From: PKWO01 sp036384915
GTDB taxonomy: Bacteria > Pseudomonadota > Gammaproteobacteria > Burkholderiales > Burkholderiaceae_D
NCBI GenBank assembly: GCA_036384915.1
Contig: DASVLJ010000008.1
Span: 42,688 to 106,687 of the forward strand
Direction: 5' to 3'
DNA: 64,000 bases
Of this stretch, positions 25,178 to 33,866 are shown piece by piece. Each line of letters begins with the position of its first letter. The first letter of the stretch is position 1. Under the pieces are notes generated by a model that ran no database searches, was not told the DNA's origin, and saw only the letters and a program-made list of their open reading frames with translations. The position numbers and the translations under genes are program-made.

Positions 25178-25375
25178 TTAGAAATCGGTGAAGAACGGCA
25201 CGGCCAACAGGATCGCGCCGATCAGCACCAGGATGGCGGGATTGCTCGTCATGTACGGGTATATCCCCAGCAACACGCCGCACAGCATGGGCGCGAACTT
25301 CTGCTGCCGTTTGCCATAGACGAAATATGCCATGCCGAACACGCCGGCGATGAAGCCGATGATGAAGGTACTCAA
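25178..25375 (-). CDS. Small two-helix membrane protein
   Basis: The 65-residue protein starts at TTG 25375, six bases after a good GGAGG site; no ATG fits. Residues 3-20 (TFIIGFIAGVFGMAYFVYG) and 32-63 (LCGVLLGIYPYMTSNPAILV then LIGAILLAVPFF) are hydrophobic, giving two membrane spans joined by a basic KRQQK loop. Similar small proteins are annotated only as hypothetical or amino-acid-transport-like. It lies downstream of the pckG terminator, so it probably has its own promoter at 25376-25430. Confidence 0.65.
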   Translation of the reverse strand: MSTFIIGFIAGVFGMAYFVYGKRQQKFAPMLCGVLLGIYPYMTSNPAILVLIGAILLAVPFFTDF

Positions 25376-25434
25376 ATTCCTGCCTCCGAATGCGATGGCT
25401 GCACGATAGCATGGCGAAGGTCGTTCGTCCCCAA

Positions 25435-25472
25435 TAAAAAAGCGCGCCGGATTTCTCCAAGCGCGCTTTTCT
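25435..25472 (-). terminator. Terminator for pckG
   Basis: GCGCGC arms (25441-25446 and 25461-25466) lie in a frame of A runs on the left and T runs on the right, giving AAAAAAGCGCGC and GCGCGCTTTT on opposite sides of a 14-base loop. It works in either direction and sits 47 bp after the pckG stop on the minus strand. Confidence 0.75.
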
Positions 25473-25518
25473 TCAAAGGACTGCGGACCGGAACTTTTCC
25501 CGGCCCGCTCACGCTGAT

Positions 25519-27375
25519 TTAGGCCGAGAGGCGCTGCTCCAGCTTCGTCATCGTTTCGACCAATTGCTGCGGCAGGTTGTGCTTGAGCTTGTCGAACAAT
25601 TCGTTGTGCAAGGCCAGTTCGGCACGCCATGCTTCCTTGTCGATCGAGGTCAGCATGGAGAATTGTTCCAGCGACAGTTCCAGCCCTTCCCAGCTCAGGT
25701 CTTCGTAGCGCGGGGTGGTGCCGAAGATGTTTTCTTCTCCCTGTGCGGTACCGGCCAGGCGGTCGAGCATCCATTTCAACACACGCATGTTGTCGCCGAA
25801 GCCGGGCCAGACGAACTTGCCTTGCTCGTCGGTGCGGAACCAGTTGACGCAATAAATTTTCGGTTGCCTGGCTCCGCTGGCGGCAATCTTCTCGCCCATA
25901 TTGAGCCAGTGCTGGAAGTAGTCGCTCATGTGGTAGCCGATGAACGGCAGCATGGCGAACGGGTCGCGCCGCACGACGCCCATCTGGCCGGCCGCTGCTG
26001 CTGTGGTTTCCGAACCCATGGTGGCGGCCATGTAGACGCCTTCGACCCAGTCGCGCGCTTCGGTGACGAGCGGCACGGTGCTCGAGCGGCGGCCGCCGAA
26101 GATGAAGGCCGAGATCGGCACGCCGGCGGGGTCGTCCCAGGCTGGATCGATCACGGGGTTTTGCGTGGCGGCAACGGTGAAGCGCGCGTTCGGGTGCGCC
26201 GCCTTGCGGCCGGTTTCCTTGGCCAGTTCGGGCGTCCAGTCCTTGCCCTGCCAATCGATCAGGTGGGCCGGTGCCTCCTTGGTCATGCCTTCCCACCACA
26301 CGTCGCCGTCATCGGTCAGCGCGACATTGGTGAAAATGGTGTTGGCGGCCAGCGAAGCCATGCAATTATGGTTGGTCTTGTCGTTCGTGCCCGGGGCTAC
26401 GCCGAAGTAGCCGGCTTCCGGGTTGATCGCGTACAGGCGCCCGTCCTTGCCCGGCTTGATCCAGGCGATGTCGTCGCCGATGGTGGTGATCTTCCAGCCG
26501 TCGAAAGTCTTGGGCGGGATCAGCATGGCGAAATTGGTCTTGCCGCAGGCCGAGGGGAAGGCCGCGGCGACGTAATGCTTCTCACCCTTGGGCGATTCCA
26601 CGCCCAGGATCAGCATGTGTTCGGCCAGCCAGCCCTGGTCGCGTCCCATGTTGGAAGCGATGCGCAACGCGAAGCACTTCTTGCCCAGCAAGGCGTTGCC
26701 GCCGTAACCGGAACCGAATGACCAGATTTCGCGCGTATCGGGATAGTGCACGATGTACTTGGTCGGATTGCATGGCCAGGCCACATCCTTCTGGCCGGCC
26801 GCCAGCGGCGCACCGACGCTGTGCACGCAAGGCACGAACTCGCCGTCGGTGCCGAGCACTTCATAGACAGCCTTGCCCATGCGCGTCATGATGCGCATGT
26901 TGACGGCGACGTAGGGCGAGTCGGACAGCTCGACGCCGATGTGGGCGATCGGCGAGCCGAGCGGGCCCATCGAGAACGGCACCACGTACATGGTGCGGCC
27001 GCGCATGCAACCGTCGAACAAGTCGTGCAGCGTGGCGCGCATTTCGGCGGGTGCCATCCAGTTGTTGGTCGGGCCGGCGTTTTCTGCGCGTTCGGAACAA
27101 ATGAAGGTGCGGTCTTCGACTCGGGCCACGTCGGACGGATCGGAGCAAGCCAGATAGCTGTTGGGGCGTTTGGCTTCGTTGAGCTTCTTCATGGTGCCGG
27201 AGGCGACCATGTCGGCGCACAGGCGGTCATATTCGGCTTGGGAACCGTCGCACCAGTGGATACGGTCCGGCTTGGTGAGGGCGGCGATCTCGGCCACCCA
27301 ATTGATCAGCTTTTGCTGCTTGACGTAACTCGGTGCGCTAAGCGTGGGTACGCCGCCCATGACGGGTTGGTTCAT
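25519..27375 (-). CDS. pckG: GTP-dependent phosphoenolpyruvate carboxykinase
   Basis: This 618-residue enzyme starts at ATG 27375 behind GGAGGTAG. The GTP-type family motifs are present: FPSACGKTNFAML (P-loop with the reactive cysteine), GDDIAWI (metal site), NPEAGYFGVAPGTN and FGGRRSSTVPLV. It converts oxaloacetate and GTP to phosphoenolpyruvate and CO2 in gluconeogenesis, which fits a bacterium living on acids and amino acids (compare putA nearby). It is monocistronic, with a terminator at 25435. Confidence 0.97.
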   Translation of the reverse strand: MNQPVMGGVPTLSAPSYVKQQKLINWVAEIAALTKPDRIHWCDGSQAEYDRLCADMVASGTMKKLNEAKRPNSYLACSDPSDVARVEDRTFICSERAENAGPTNNWMAPAEMRATLHDLFDGCMRGRTMYVVPFSMGPLGSPIAHIGVELSDSPYVAVNMRIMTRMGKAVYEVLGTDGEFVPCVHSVGAPLAAGQKDVAWPCNPTKYIVHYPDTREIWSFGSGYGGNALLGKKCFALRIASNMGRDQGWLAEHMLILGVESPKGEKHYVAAAFPSACGKTNFAMLIPPKTFDGWKITTIGDDIAWIKPGKDGRLYAINPEAGYFGVAPGTNDKTNHNCMASLAANTIFTNVALTDDGDVWWEGMTKEAPAHLIDWQGKDWTPELAKETGRKAAHPNARFTVAATQNPVIDPAWDDPAGVPISAFIFGGRRSSTVPLVTEARDWVEGVYMAATMGSETTAAAAGQMGVVRRDPFAMLPFIGYHMSDYFQHWLNMGEKIAASGARQPKIYCVNWFRTDEQGKFVWPGFGDNMRVLKWMLDRLAGTAQGEENIFGTTPRYEDLSWEGLELSLEQFSMLTSIDKEAWRAELALHNELFDKLKHNLPQQLVETMTKLEQRLSA

Positions 27376-27804
27376 AACTTCTACCTCCAATGCCTATAAA
27401 AAATTCTTAGCGGCACGGCAGGATCGTCGTCAGCTGATCGAAGCGATACGGCGGTCATGTCGAAAGCGGTCGCGAACGACCGCCTCGCCCGGAAATGTAG
27501 TGCGGCTTGTAGTAGGCTGGCCGTTGTTCGGCCGAGCCTTGCACCCGGGGCGAAAAGCCTGTTCCAAAACGGTCTAGAGTACTCATTCTCGCTCTATTTA
27601 AGACCACTTTAAGCCAGGCTCTTTTCTGGAAAAGAGTGCGCGATTGTACACCCGTGCCCTTCCATTCTGAGCCAATTACAGGAAAAAATGTAGTAAATAA
27701 GCTTGACTCATGTAGTGGGTTATTTTTATCGGTTGCCAAGCTGTATATTTATTACGAAACTATTAAAAACTTGCCATTTGTTAAGCAAAATTGGTCGAAC
27801 AACC
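27376..27804. other. 429-bp non-coding region between pckG and a divergent dehydrogenase gene
   Basis: This stretch must hold the pckG promoter on one side and that of the gene at 27805 on the other. It is AT-rich from about 27690 to 27800. A small inverted repeat (CTCTTTTC 27619-27626 with 27629-27636) is the only structure seen. No small gene, RNA or mobile element is evident. Confidence 0.5.
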
Positions 27805-28800
27805 ATGAAAATCGCGATTCTCGACGACTATCAGGATGCCGTGCGCAAGCTCGATTGCTTCGCGCTCTTGCAACAGCATGAAGTCAAGGTATTCCATAAC
27901 TCTGCACGCGGACTGGGGCAATTGGCGATCCGGCTGGCCGAATTCGAAGCGCTGGTGCTGATCCGCGAGCGCAGCGCGATTACCCGCCAATTGCTGGCCA
28001 AGCTTCCCAAACTGAAACTGATTTCGCAAACCGGCAAGGTCAGCGGCCATATCGATGTGGAAGCGGCGACCGCGGCAGGGGTGGCGATTGCCGAAGGCGT
28101 GGGCGACCCGACAGCGCCGGCCGAACTGACCTGGGCTTTGATCATGGCCGCCATGCGCCGTGTGCCGGCCTATAGCGAAAATCTGAAACGGGGCACCTGG
28201 CAGGCGACGGCACTCGATCCCGCCCTTAATGGGCTTGGCCGTGTGCTCAAGGGCAGGACCCTCGGCATATGGGGGTACGGCAAGATCGGCCGTCTCGTCG
28301 CGGGATATGGGCGCGCCTTCGGCATGCATGTCGTGGTGTGGGGGCGCGAAGCAAGTCTGGCGCGGGCACAGCAGGACGGCTTCGAGGTTGCGGCATCGCG
28401 CGCCGCTTTCTTCGCCTGCGCCGACGTGTTGAGTTTGCACCTACGCTTGAATGATGCCACGCGCGGCATCGTTACTGCCGGCGATCTGGCCGCGATGAAG
28501 CCCGATGCCTTGATCGTCAACACCAGCCGCGCCGAGTTGATTGCGGCCGGAGCCCTGCTTGAAGCGCTGCAGGCGGGGCGGCCTGGCTTTGCCGCGCTCG
28601 ATGTGTTCGAGAGCGAACCGCTGGCACCGGATTCGCCTTATCTACGCCTGCCCAATGTGCTGGCTACGCCGCATCTTGGTTACGTGGAAAAGGATAGCTA
28701 CGAATTGTATTTCCGGGCGGCGTTCGAGAATGTGCTGAGCTTTGCTGCGGGGGAGCCTACGGGGATTCTCAACCCTGAGGCGCTCGGGCGGAGGCGTTGA
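27805..28800 (+). CDS. D-2-hydroxyacid dehydrogenase (phosphoglycerate dehydrogenase-like)
   Basis: The 331-residue enzyme starts at ATG 27805 (MKIAILDDYQDAVRKL); in-frame upstream residues are non-coding. The Rossmann motif GIWGYGKIGRLVAGYGRAFG is near residues 154-173. The catalytic triad is visible as Arg in NTSRAEL, Glu in VFESEPL and His in ATPHLGYV. The family reduces 2-oxoacids or oxidises 2-hydroxyacids with NAD(P). The ACT domain of SerA is absent, so serine biosynthesis is unlikely. Substrate unknown. Confidence 0.88.
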   Translation: MKIAILDDYQDAVRKLDCFALLQQHEVKVFHNSARGLGQLAIRLAEFEALVLIRERSAITRQLLAKLPKLKLISQTGKVSGHIDVEAATAAGVAIAEGVGDPTAPAELTWALIMAAMRRVPAYSENLKRGTWQATALDPALNGLGRVLKGRTLGIWGYGKIGRLVAGYGRAFGMHVVVWGREASLARAQQDGFEVAASRAAFFACADVLSLHLRLNDATRGIVTAGDLAAMKPDALIVNTSRAELIAAGALLEALQAGRPGFAALDVFESEPLAPDSPYLRLPNVLATPHLGYVEKDSYELYFRAAFENVLSFAAGEPTGILNPEALGRRR

Positions 28801-28839
28801 ATTTCGTTGGTTGGCCCGGGCTTCGCAACCTACCCACTA

Positions 28840-29565
28840 TCAAGGCGCGAGCGCCGTGCCCTGCTGCGTTGACGCATGGCGCCACATACGCTTCCATCCC
28901 GGCGGCCAGGATAGCGTCGGCCCGCTGTAGGCCGGTATGCCCTGGCGCACCGCGATGATGGGCACGCTATCGGTCTGCATGCCGTCCACGCCTTCGGTGG
29001 AAAGGCTGAAGGCATAATTGGGCAGCAGCAGTTCGCAGGCCGTTTCGAACCAGTCGGTATGGTCTTCGTCGCGCCCCAGCGCATTGGCCATGCCTTGCGG
29101 GTCGAACGCAGCGAGATGGCTGGCCAGTTCGGCCGATGTCGCCGTCGGCGCGTCGCCCCAGCCCATCACGGGGTTGAAGTTATAGTCGGCGCCTGAGCCG
29201 TACCAGCCCTCGCGCCAGGGTCGCTGCATCCAGTTGCGCGTGCCGGTGAACAATTGCCAGCGCCAATGCAAGCCCGAAGGCTTGGGCCAGCTATAGAGGT
29301 AAAGCCTTTGGTAACCGGTGCGATGCAGTTCGCGCAGCATAGCCATCAAGCGCGCGTGCGGCATGCGGTCCGGCGGTTGGCGACGGAACAGGATGGGCTC
29401 GCCGTCGGCGTGCTGGATTTCGTCCGACGACAAATTCAAATCCAGCGTGCGCGATTCGTTGCCGAAGCGCGCCGCGATCCACCCGGTCAGCAAATTGACG
29501 GCCGTGACCACGCCATAACCGCGATGGCGATGGAAGATGACGGTGCCGGGTGCGACGGGTTTCAT
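28840..29565 (-). CDS. Conserved hypothetical protein
   Basis: The 241-residue protein starts at ATG 29565 (MKPVAPGTVIFHRHRGYGVV), and upstream in-frame codons are not needed. A small beta-rich N-terminal part resembles a Tudor- or CarD-like fold (VIFHRHRGYGVVTAVNLLTG), but this is only a guess. The rest is tryptophan-rich (WPKPSGLHWRWQLF, WMQRPWREGWYG). No signal peptide, membrane span or catalytic motif was recognised. It is convergent with the dehydrogenase gene at 27805. Confidence 0.65.
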   Translation of the reverse strand: MKPVAPGTVIFHRHRGYGVVTAVNLLTGWIAARFGNESRTLDLNLSSDEIQHADGEPILFRRQPPDRMPHARLMAMLRELHRTGYQRLYLYSWPKPSGLHWRWQLFTGTRNWMQRPWREGWYGSGADYNFNPVMGWGDAPTATSAELASHLAAFDPQGMANALGRDEDHTDWFETACELLLPNYAFSLSTEGVDGMQTDSVPIIAVRQGIPAYSGPTLSWPPGWKRMWRHASTQQGTALAP

Positions 29566-29707
29566 GCGGAAAAATTGCTTATGATGATGGAGGTAGCATA
29601 ACAAGGAAACGCGCTGCGCCAGCCGTTTGCGCACGAAAATAAAAAGTCCGTTTCCTGAGCAAATTGTCATTCCATGGTAACCGATCTGATGCTAAGAAAT
29701 TTCGACG

Positions 29708-30481
29708 ATGGACGCGATCCTCTTTGAAACCGGCGGACCTGTTTGCACCATCGTGCTGAACCGTCCTGAGCGGCGCAACGCCGTCGACGGCCCGACCGCA
29801 CAGGCCTTGCTTGCCGCGTTCCAGCGCTTCGAAGACGATGAAACGCTGCGCGTCGCCGTGCTATGTGGCGCGGGTGCCGCGTTTTGCGGCGGCGCGGACC
29901 TGCAGGCAATGCATGACCCCGCCACGCGCAATGCCTTGACGTCGGACGGCAGCGGCGCCGGGCCGATGGGGCCGACACGCATGGCATTGAAGAAGCCGCT
30001 GATCGCGGCGGTGCATGGCCACGCGGTGGCCGGCGGGCTCGAGCTGGCTTTGCTGGCCGACATGCGCGTGGCCGACGAGACTGCCGTGTTCGGCGTGTTT
30101 TGCCGACGCTGGGGCGTGCCCCTCATCGACGGCGGCACGGTGCGGCTGCCGCGCGTCGTCGGCATGGGGCGCGCGCTCGACATGATCCTGACCGGGCGCG
30201 CGGTCGATGCGGCGGAGGCCTTGCAAATGGGTTTGGCCAATCGCGTGGTGCCGGCCGGCCAGGCGCGCGCCGCGGCAGAGCAGCTGGCGCATGAACTCGC
30301 GGCCCTGCCCCAGGCGTGCATGCTGGCCGACCGTGCCTCGGCTTACGGGCAATGGGATTTGCCATTGGAAGAAGCCTTGCGCCGCGAAGGTGCGGAGGGT
30401 TACCGCATCGTATTTGAGGAAGGGTTGGCCGGAGCGGCGCGTTTTGCCGCCGGGGCCGGCCGGCATGGCGCAAAAGAATGA
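29708..30481 (+). CDS. Enoyl-CoA hydratase/isomerase-family (crotonase) protein
   Basis: This 257-residue crotonase-fold protein has oxyanion-hole motifs GAGAAFCGGADLQAM and AAVHGHAVAGGLELALLAD. The catalytic Glu pair of classical enoyl-CoA hydratase is not clear: the second motif reads FGVFCRRWGVPLIDGGTVRL, which fits crotonase relatives of other activity. It probably acts on an acyl-CoA. Genes on either side are unrelated, so the pathway is unknown. Confidence 0.82.
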   Translation: MDAILFETGGPVCTIVLNRPERRNAVDGPTAQALLAAFQRFEDDETLRVAVLCGAGAAFCGGADLQAMHDPATRNALTSDGSGAGPMGPTRMALKKPLIAAVHGHAVAGGLELALLADMRVADETAVFGVFCRRWGVPLIDGGTVRLPRVVGMGRALDMILTGRAVDAAEALQMGLANRVVPAGQARAAAEQLAHELAALPQACMLADRASAYGQWDLPLEEALRREGAEGYRIVFEEGLAGAARFAAGAGRHGAKE

Positions 30482-30589
30482 GGCGACCGATTTAAAAGTT
30501 TTTGCAAGGCAACTCTATGCAAATTGGACATAACCCGATGCGTACACGGCATTGGTATTGTTGCACTGCGTTATTCTAGGATGCCTTTC

Positions 30590-30751
30590 GCAGCCTGTCG
30601 GACTTAAGGGAAATCGGCCGCAAAAATGCCTAGCCGGCCCATATTTCACTATTTTTTGTGTCGATAGTCCCGCTATCGACACAAAAAATTGGCAAAATCT
30701 GCGCTCGCTGGGCCATTTTTTCGCTTCGATTTCTTAAGTCCGACAGGCTGC
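30590..30751. mobile_element. MITE-like palindromic element
   Basis: This 162-bp element has 19-bp perfect terminal inverted repeats (GCAGCCTGTCGGACTTAAG at 30590-30608, matched at 30733-30751) and a central perfect 17-bp stem (30651-30667 with 30673-30689). There is no open frame long enough for a transposase. The two arms resemble each other over most of their 80 bases, so the whole element folds into a cruciform. No target-site duplication is obvious. It lies in the 399-bp gap 30482-30880 and could also act as a terminator. Confidence 0.7.
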
Positions 30752-30880
30752 TAGTTTAGGCTGTCATGTTACAAATTCATGGCCAATAAATGTCGCTTTT
30801 TCTCCACCGTTGCCTTTGGCAACCACTGGAGTCGGCGATAATAGCCCCCACTTCATTTTGTAGTTACGCAAGGAAACTTC

Positions 30881-31420
30881 GTGATTGCGGTAGACGATTA
30901 CATCCTGGGCAACGGCGCGCTGCATGAGCGCTTCCGCTTGACGACCGAGATTCTCGGTGCGCTGGTATCGTGCGCGCCGCGTTCGCTGTCAATGGCACAG
31001 CTCGAAAGCTATACCGGCCAGCCGACCAAGGAACTGGCCAAGCTGTGCGGCATGCTCTGGCGCGCCATGCTGACCAAGCCCGACACCGACGTGCGCGGCA
31101 GCTGGACCCTGGCTTGCGCCCCGTCCGCGGTCACGCTGGAAGACGTCTTCCGTTGCGTGGTGGCGAACCAGCCGCACAACACCCGCCCGGCTTCCGCAGC
31201 CAAGCTCGAAGAGCGCGACCAGCGCCAGTACAACATCGATCTGCTCGTCTCGCAAGCCACCATGGCAATCAACCAGAGCGTGTTCATGCAGTTGCGCCAG
31301 TTCTCGCTCGACCGGCTCAAAGTCAGCGCCGCCGCCAAGCCGCCGGTGCGGCGCCGGCAAGGAGTGGGCGCGATGTACGATAATGTTCACGACTTCGAAG
31401 TGAACCCCTGGTTCATTTAA
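30881..31420 (+). CDS. Rrf2-like winged-helix protein
   Basis: The 179-residue protein uses GTG 30881 as start behind AAGGAAAC. Residues about 17-80 (FRLTTEILGALVSCAPRSLS, then MAQLESYTGQP) form a winged helix, and VTLEDVFRCVVAN resembles the ITLADIYRAVE-like helix of Rrf2 regulators. No iron-sulfur cysteine cluster of the IscR type is seen; cysteines are scattered. It is probably a transcription regulator. The next gene begins 78 bp downstream, and co-transcription is possible. Confidence 0.6.
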   Translation: MIAVDDYILGNGALHERFRLTTEILGALVSCAPRSLSMAQLESYTGQPTKELAKLCGMLWRAMLTKPDTDVRGSWTLACAPSAVTLEDVFRCVVANQPHNTRPASAAKLEERDQRQYNIDLLVSQATMAINQSVFMQLRQFSLDRLKVSAAAKPPVRRRQGVGAMYDNVHDFEVNPWFI

Positions 31421-31498
31421 GTCCGGCAACACAACCGATTCAATTCCTGATGTCCGCCGCACAGCGGGCATCGAACCCCATCTCCAAGAGGATTCCCC

Positions 31499-31984
31499 AT
31501 GACCCTGCGCGTCATCGCCTCCGGCGGCACCTTCGACAAACACTATGATGAAATCGCCGGCAAGCTCGGCTTCGGCCCGGGCCACCTGGGCGACGTGATC
31601 AAGCGCGCGCGCATTACCGTGCCCGTGACGCTGGAAGAACTGCCCTTCCTCGATTCGCTCGATATGCAGGACGGAGACCGCCAGCGCATTCTGGCCGCCT
31701 GCACCAAGGCGAGCGAAGACGGCATCGTCATCATCCACGGTACCGACACCATGCGCGAGACCGGCGAAGTGCTGGGCAATGCCAAGCTGGACAAGCGCAT
31801 TGTGCTGACCGGCGCGATGATTCCTTATGAAATCGCCAATTCCGATGCCTTGTTCAATTTCGGTTTCGCCTGTGCCGCCGCGCAATTGTTGCCGCCAGGT
31901 GTCTATGTGGCAATGAACGGACAAGTCTTCAGCTGGGACAACGTGCAGAAAAACCGTAGCGCAGGTGTATTTCAGCCTCGCTAA
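31499..31984 (+). CDS. Single-domain asparaginase-like protein
   Basis: The 161-residue protein has the asparaginase motifs ASGGTFDKHYDE near the N terminus and GIVIIHGTDTMRETGEVL around residue 80, which carry the two catalytic threonines of type I and II asparaginases, and LTGAMIPYEIANSDALFN. Classical enzymes are about 330 residues with a C-terminal domain; this one ends after the N-terminal domain with MNGQVFSWDNVQK. There is no sign of a frameshift or a second half downstream, so it seems a natural short form. Activity on asparagine is uncertain. Confidence 0.8.
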   Translation: MTLRVIASGGTFDKHYDEIAGKLGFGPGHLGDVIKRARITVPVTLEELPFLDSLDMQDGDRQRILAACTKASEDGIVIIHGTDTMRETGEVLGNAKLDKRIVLTGAMIPYEIANSDALFNFGFACAAAQLLPPGVYVAMNGQVFSWDNVQKNRSAGVFQPR

Positions 31985-32096
31985 GCAAGACAGGCCAACA
32001 GCCTGGGGTTCCTTGACGATTGCAACTGAATGTAACAATCGTTTCGCGTAGTCTTGAGCGGATTTAAGGTTGCGGCTCGATCAAGAAAAAAGTCCC

Positions 32097-33044
32097 ATGC
32101 GCAATTTCCGCTCCAGGCGCATTACATCGCCGGCCAATTCGGCAGCCGCCCTGTTGCTGCTGTTGCTCGCCGCGTGCGGCGGCGCGCCGGCTGACGCCTA
32201 TGTCCCGGCGACCTCGAGTAAAAACACGCTGCGCGACGAGCAGCCGCGCAGTACCGGCGACGCGGCGACCGACAGCTTGAACTGGATCAACTTCCGCCGC
32301 CGCCAAGCCGGCTTGACCCCCTTGGTGCGCAACCTCCGGCTGGACCGCGCCGCCATGGGCCAGGCGTCCTATCTCAAGACAAACAGCGTCGTGAGCCATG
32401 TGCAAACCGCAGGCAAGCCCGGTTTCACCGGCGCCACGTTGACCGACCGCCTCGCCGCGTCGGGCTATGGCTTTGCCAACACCGGCCATGCCTATGGCGA
32501 AGTGATCGCTGCCACGGGCAGCAATTCCGGCTTCAACGCCGCCGACGAATTGGTCACGGCGATCTACCATCGCTTCGTGGTGCTTGAGCCGATGTCCAAG
32601 CAAGCCGGTGTCGCCGCAGTGAATGGCCGGAGCGAGACCTATTTCACCGCCGATACCACGGCCGATGGTCTTGACCAGGGCTTGGGCGTGGGGCGTTTCG
32701 TCACCTACCCCGCCAGCGCCCAGACCGAAGTGCCTACCTTGTTTCACAACGACGGCGAAAAGCCCGAGCCGGTACCAGGCAAACACGACGTGGGCTTTCC
32801 CGTGAGTGTCCATGCCGACCTGCTGTCTTCGCTGCAGGTACAGCGCTTCCTGCTGCGGCCCCAGGGCGGCGCCGCGCTTCCGGTGCAATTGCTGACAGCC
32901 GCGCTCGATCCGAACACGCCGACCTCGGCCGCCGCCATCATCCCGCTCGAGGTGCTGCAGCCGGAGACGACCTACGAAGTGCAATTCGTAGGCCGCGTCG
33001 ATGGCGTGCAGGTGGCGCGCAGCTGGCAATTCACCACGCGGTAG
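32097..33044 (+). CDS. CAP-domain (SCP/PR-1 type) lipoprotein
   Basis: The 315-residue protein starts at ATG 32097. Residues 1-32 form a lipoprotein signal (LLLLLLAACGG, lipobox cysteine near residue 27). The CAP domain occupies about 60-195 with NFRRRQAGLTPLVRNLRLD, the His in VVSHVQ and GHAYGEVIAATG, the usual place of the conserved His/Glu pairs. A second, beta-rich domain with Ig-like character follows and ends ARSWQFTTR. CAP proteins of this type are exported, and their molecular function is often unknown. Confidence 0.8.
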   Translation: MRNFRSRRITSPANSAAALLLLLLAACGGAPADAYVPATSSKNTLRDEQPRSTGDAATDSLNWINFRRRQAGLTPLVRNLRLDRAAMGQASYLKTNSVVSHVQTAGKPGFTGATLTDRLAASGYGFANTGHAYGEVIAATGSNSGFNAADELVTAIYHRFVVLEPMSKQAGVAAVNGRSETYFTADTTADGLDQGLGVGRFVTYPASAQTEVPTLFHNDGEKPEPVPGKHDVGFPVSVHADLLSSLQVQRFLLRPQGGAALPVQLLTAALDPNTPTSAAAIIPLEVLQPETTYEVQFVGRVDGVQVARSWQFTTR

Positions 33045-33059
33045 TGCCGCAAAGGCTGC

Positions 33060-33866
33060 TCAGAACATGAAGGACTTGACCAAAGTCAGGTCACTGATCT
33101 TGCGCAACGGGATGACGAAGGTTTCGCGCTTTTCGCGCGGCGTGTTTTCATAAAATACCAGCGTGACGCGTGTGGTGATGATGGGCTTTTGCCGCTTCGA
33201 TTCGTCGAAGTTGTAGCCCGCTTCGCTATAGTTGCCCCAATAGTTCACGTAGACGTGATAGACGCCATGCTGCGGCGCGACCATGGTGAACATCTCCGGC
33301 CCCGGGCCGTCCACGCTATCGACGTCGAGCCCGCCGCCGCCGTTCAATATCGGGTCGGCATAAAAGGCGTGCTGGCCGTCGGGCGTGATGATGTGCATGT
33401 CAACCTCCGCTTCCGGCGCATCCCAGGAACAGATGATGCGCAGTTGCGGTGTCAACTGGTTCGGATTGGCTTCATAGAATTGCACGCGTTTTGCGCTCTT
33501 GCCGTCTATGGTCTTCAGTTCGACGCTGTTCGAGCCGCCGCCGAAGGCGTAGTGGCGTGCGTAGCGCCCGTCCTCGCCATAATTCAATACCATCGGGTTG
33601 CCGTTGACCACCAGTGTGTGGAAACGGTGCTTTCCCGCCTCCTTGATATGGCCTTCGATCACGGTGCGGTTGCGCAGCGCGCCGCGGTCTATCGGCGGCG
33701 TGGGGTAGGCCACGTGGGTATCGTCGGCGTGATCGGTCAGGCCGGAATAATTCCAGCCGCCGTGCGGCGTATCCATGGTGGCGGAGATGACCGGCGAGGC
33801 CGGATCTTCGGCGGCCGCCGTCGTGCAGGCGGCCAGCAACAGGCAAGAGAGGAGTAGCTTTTTCAT
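33060..33866 (-). CDS. yfaP: DUF2135 exported protein (YfaP-like), copy 2
   Basis: This is a 268-residue protein with signal peptide MKKLLLSCLLLAACTTAAAE. The lipobox-like LAAC makes it a likely lipoprotein. The DUF2135 core includes LRIICSWDAPEAEVDMHIIT, GLDVDSVDGPGPEMFTM and GVYHVYVNYWG. It is clearly a paralogue of the gene just upstream (33863-34651) and overlaps it by four bases. In E. coli, yfaP ends a yfaA-T-S-Q-P unit built around the alpha-2-macroglobulin-like YfaS; that role is established by synteny, and the molecular function is unknown. Confidence 0.88.
   Translation of the reverse strand: MKKLLLSCLLLAACTTAAAEDPASPVISATMDTPHGGWNYSGLTDHADDTHVAYPTPPIDRGALRNRTVIEGHIKEAGKHRFHTLVVNGNPMVLNYGEDGRYARHYAFGGGSNSVELKTIDGKSAKRVQFYEANPNQLTPQLRIICSWDAPEAEVDMHIITPDGQHAFYADPILNGGGGLDVDSVDGPGPEMFTMVAPQHGVYHVYVNYWGNYSEAGYNFDESKRQKPIITTRVTLVFYENTPREKRETFVIPLRKISDLTLVKSFMF

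Noticed and set aside
25178..26299. 373-codon reading containing the small membrane protein at its C terminus
   Set aside because: The long N-terminal part is a shadow of pckG, and a terminator lies between. Only the last 65 codons have a ribosome site and membrane helices.
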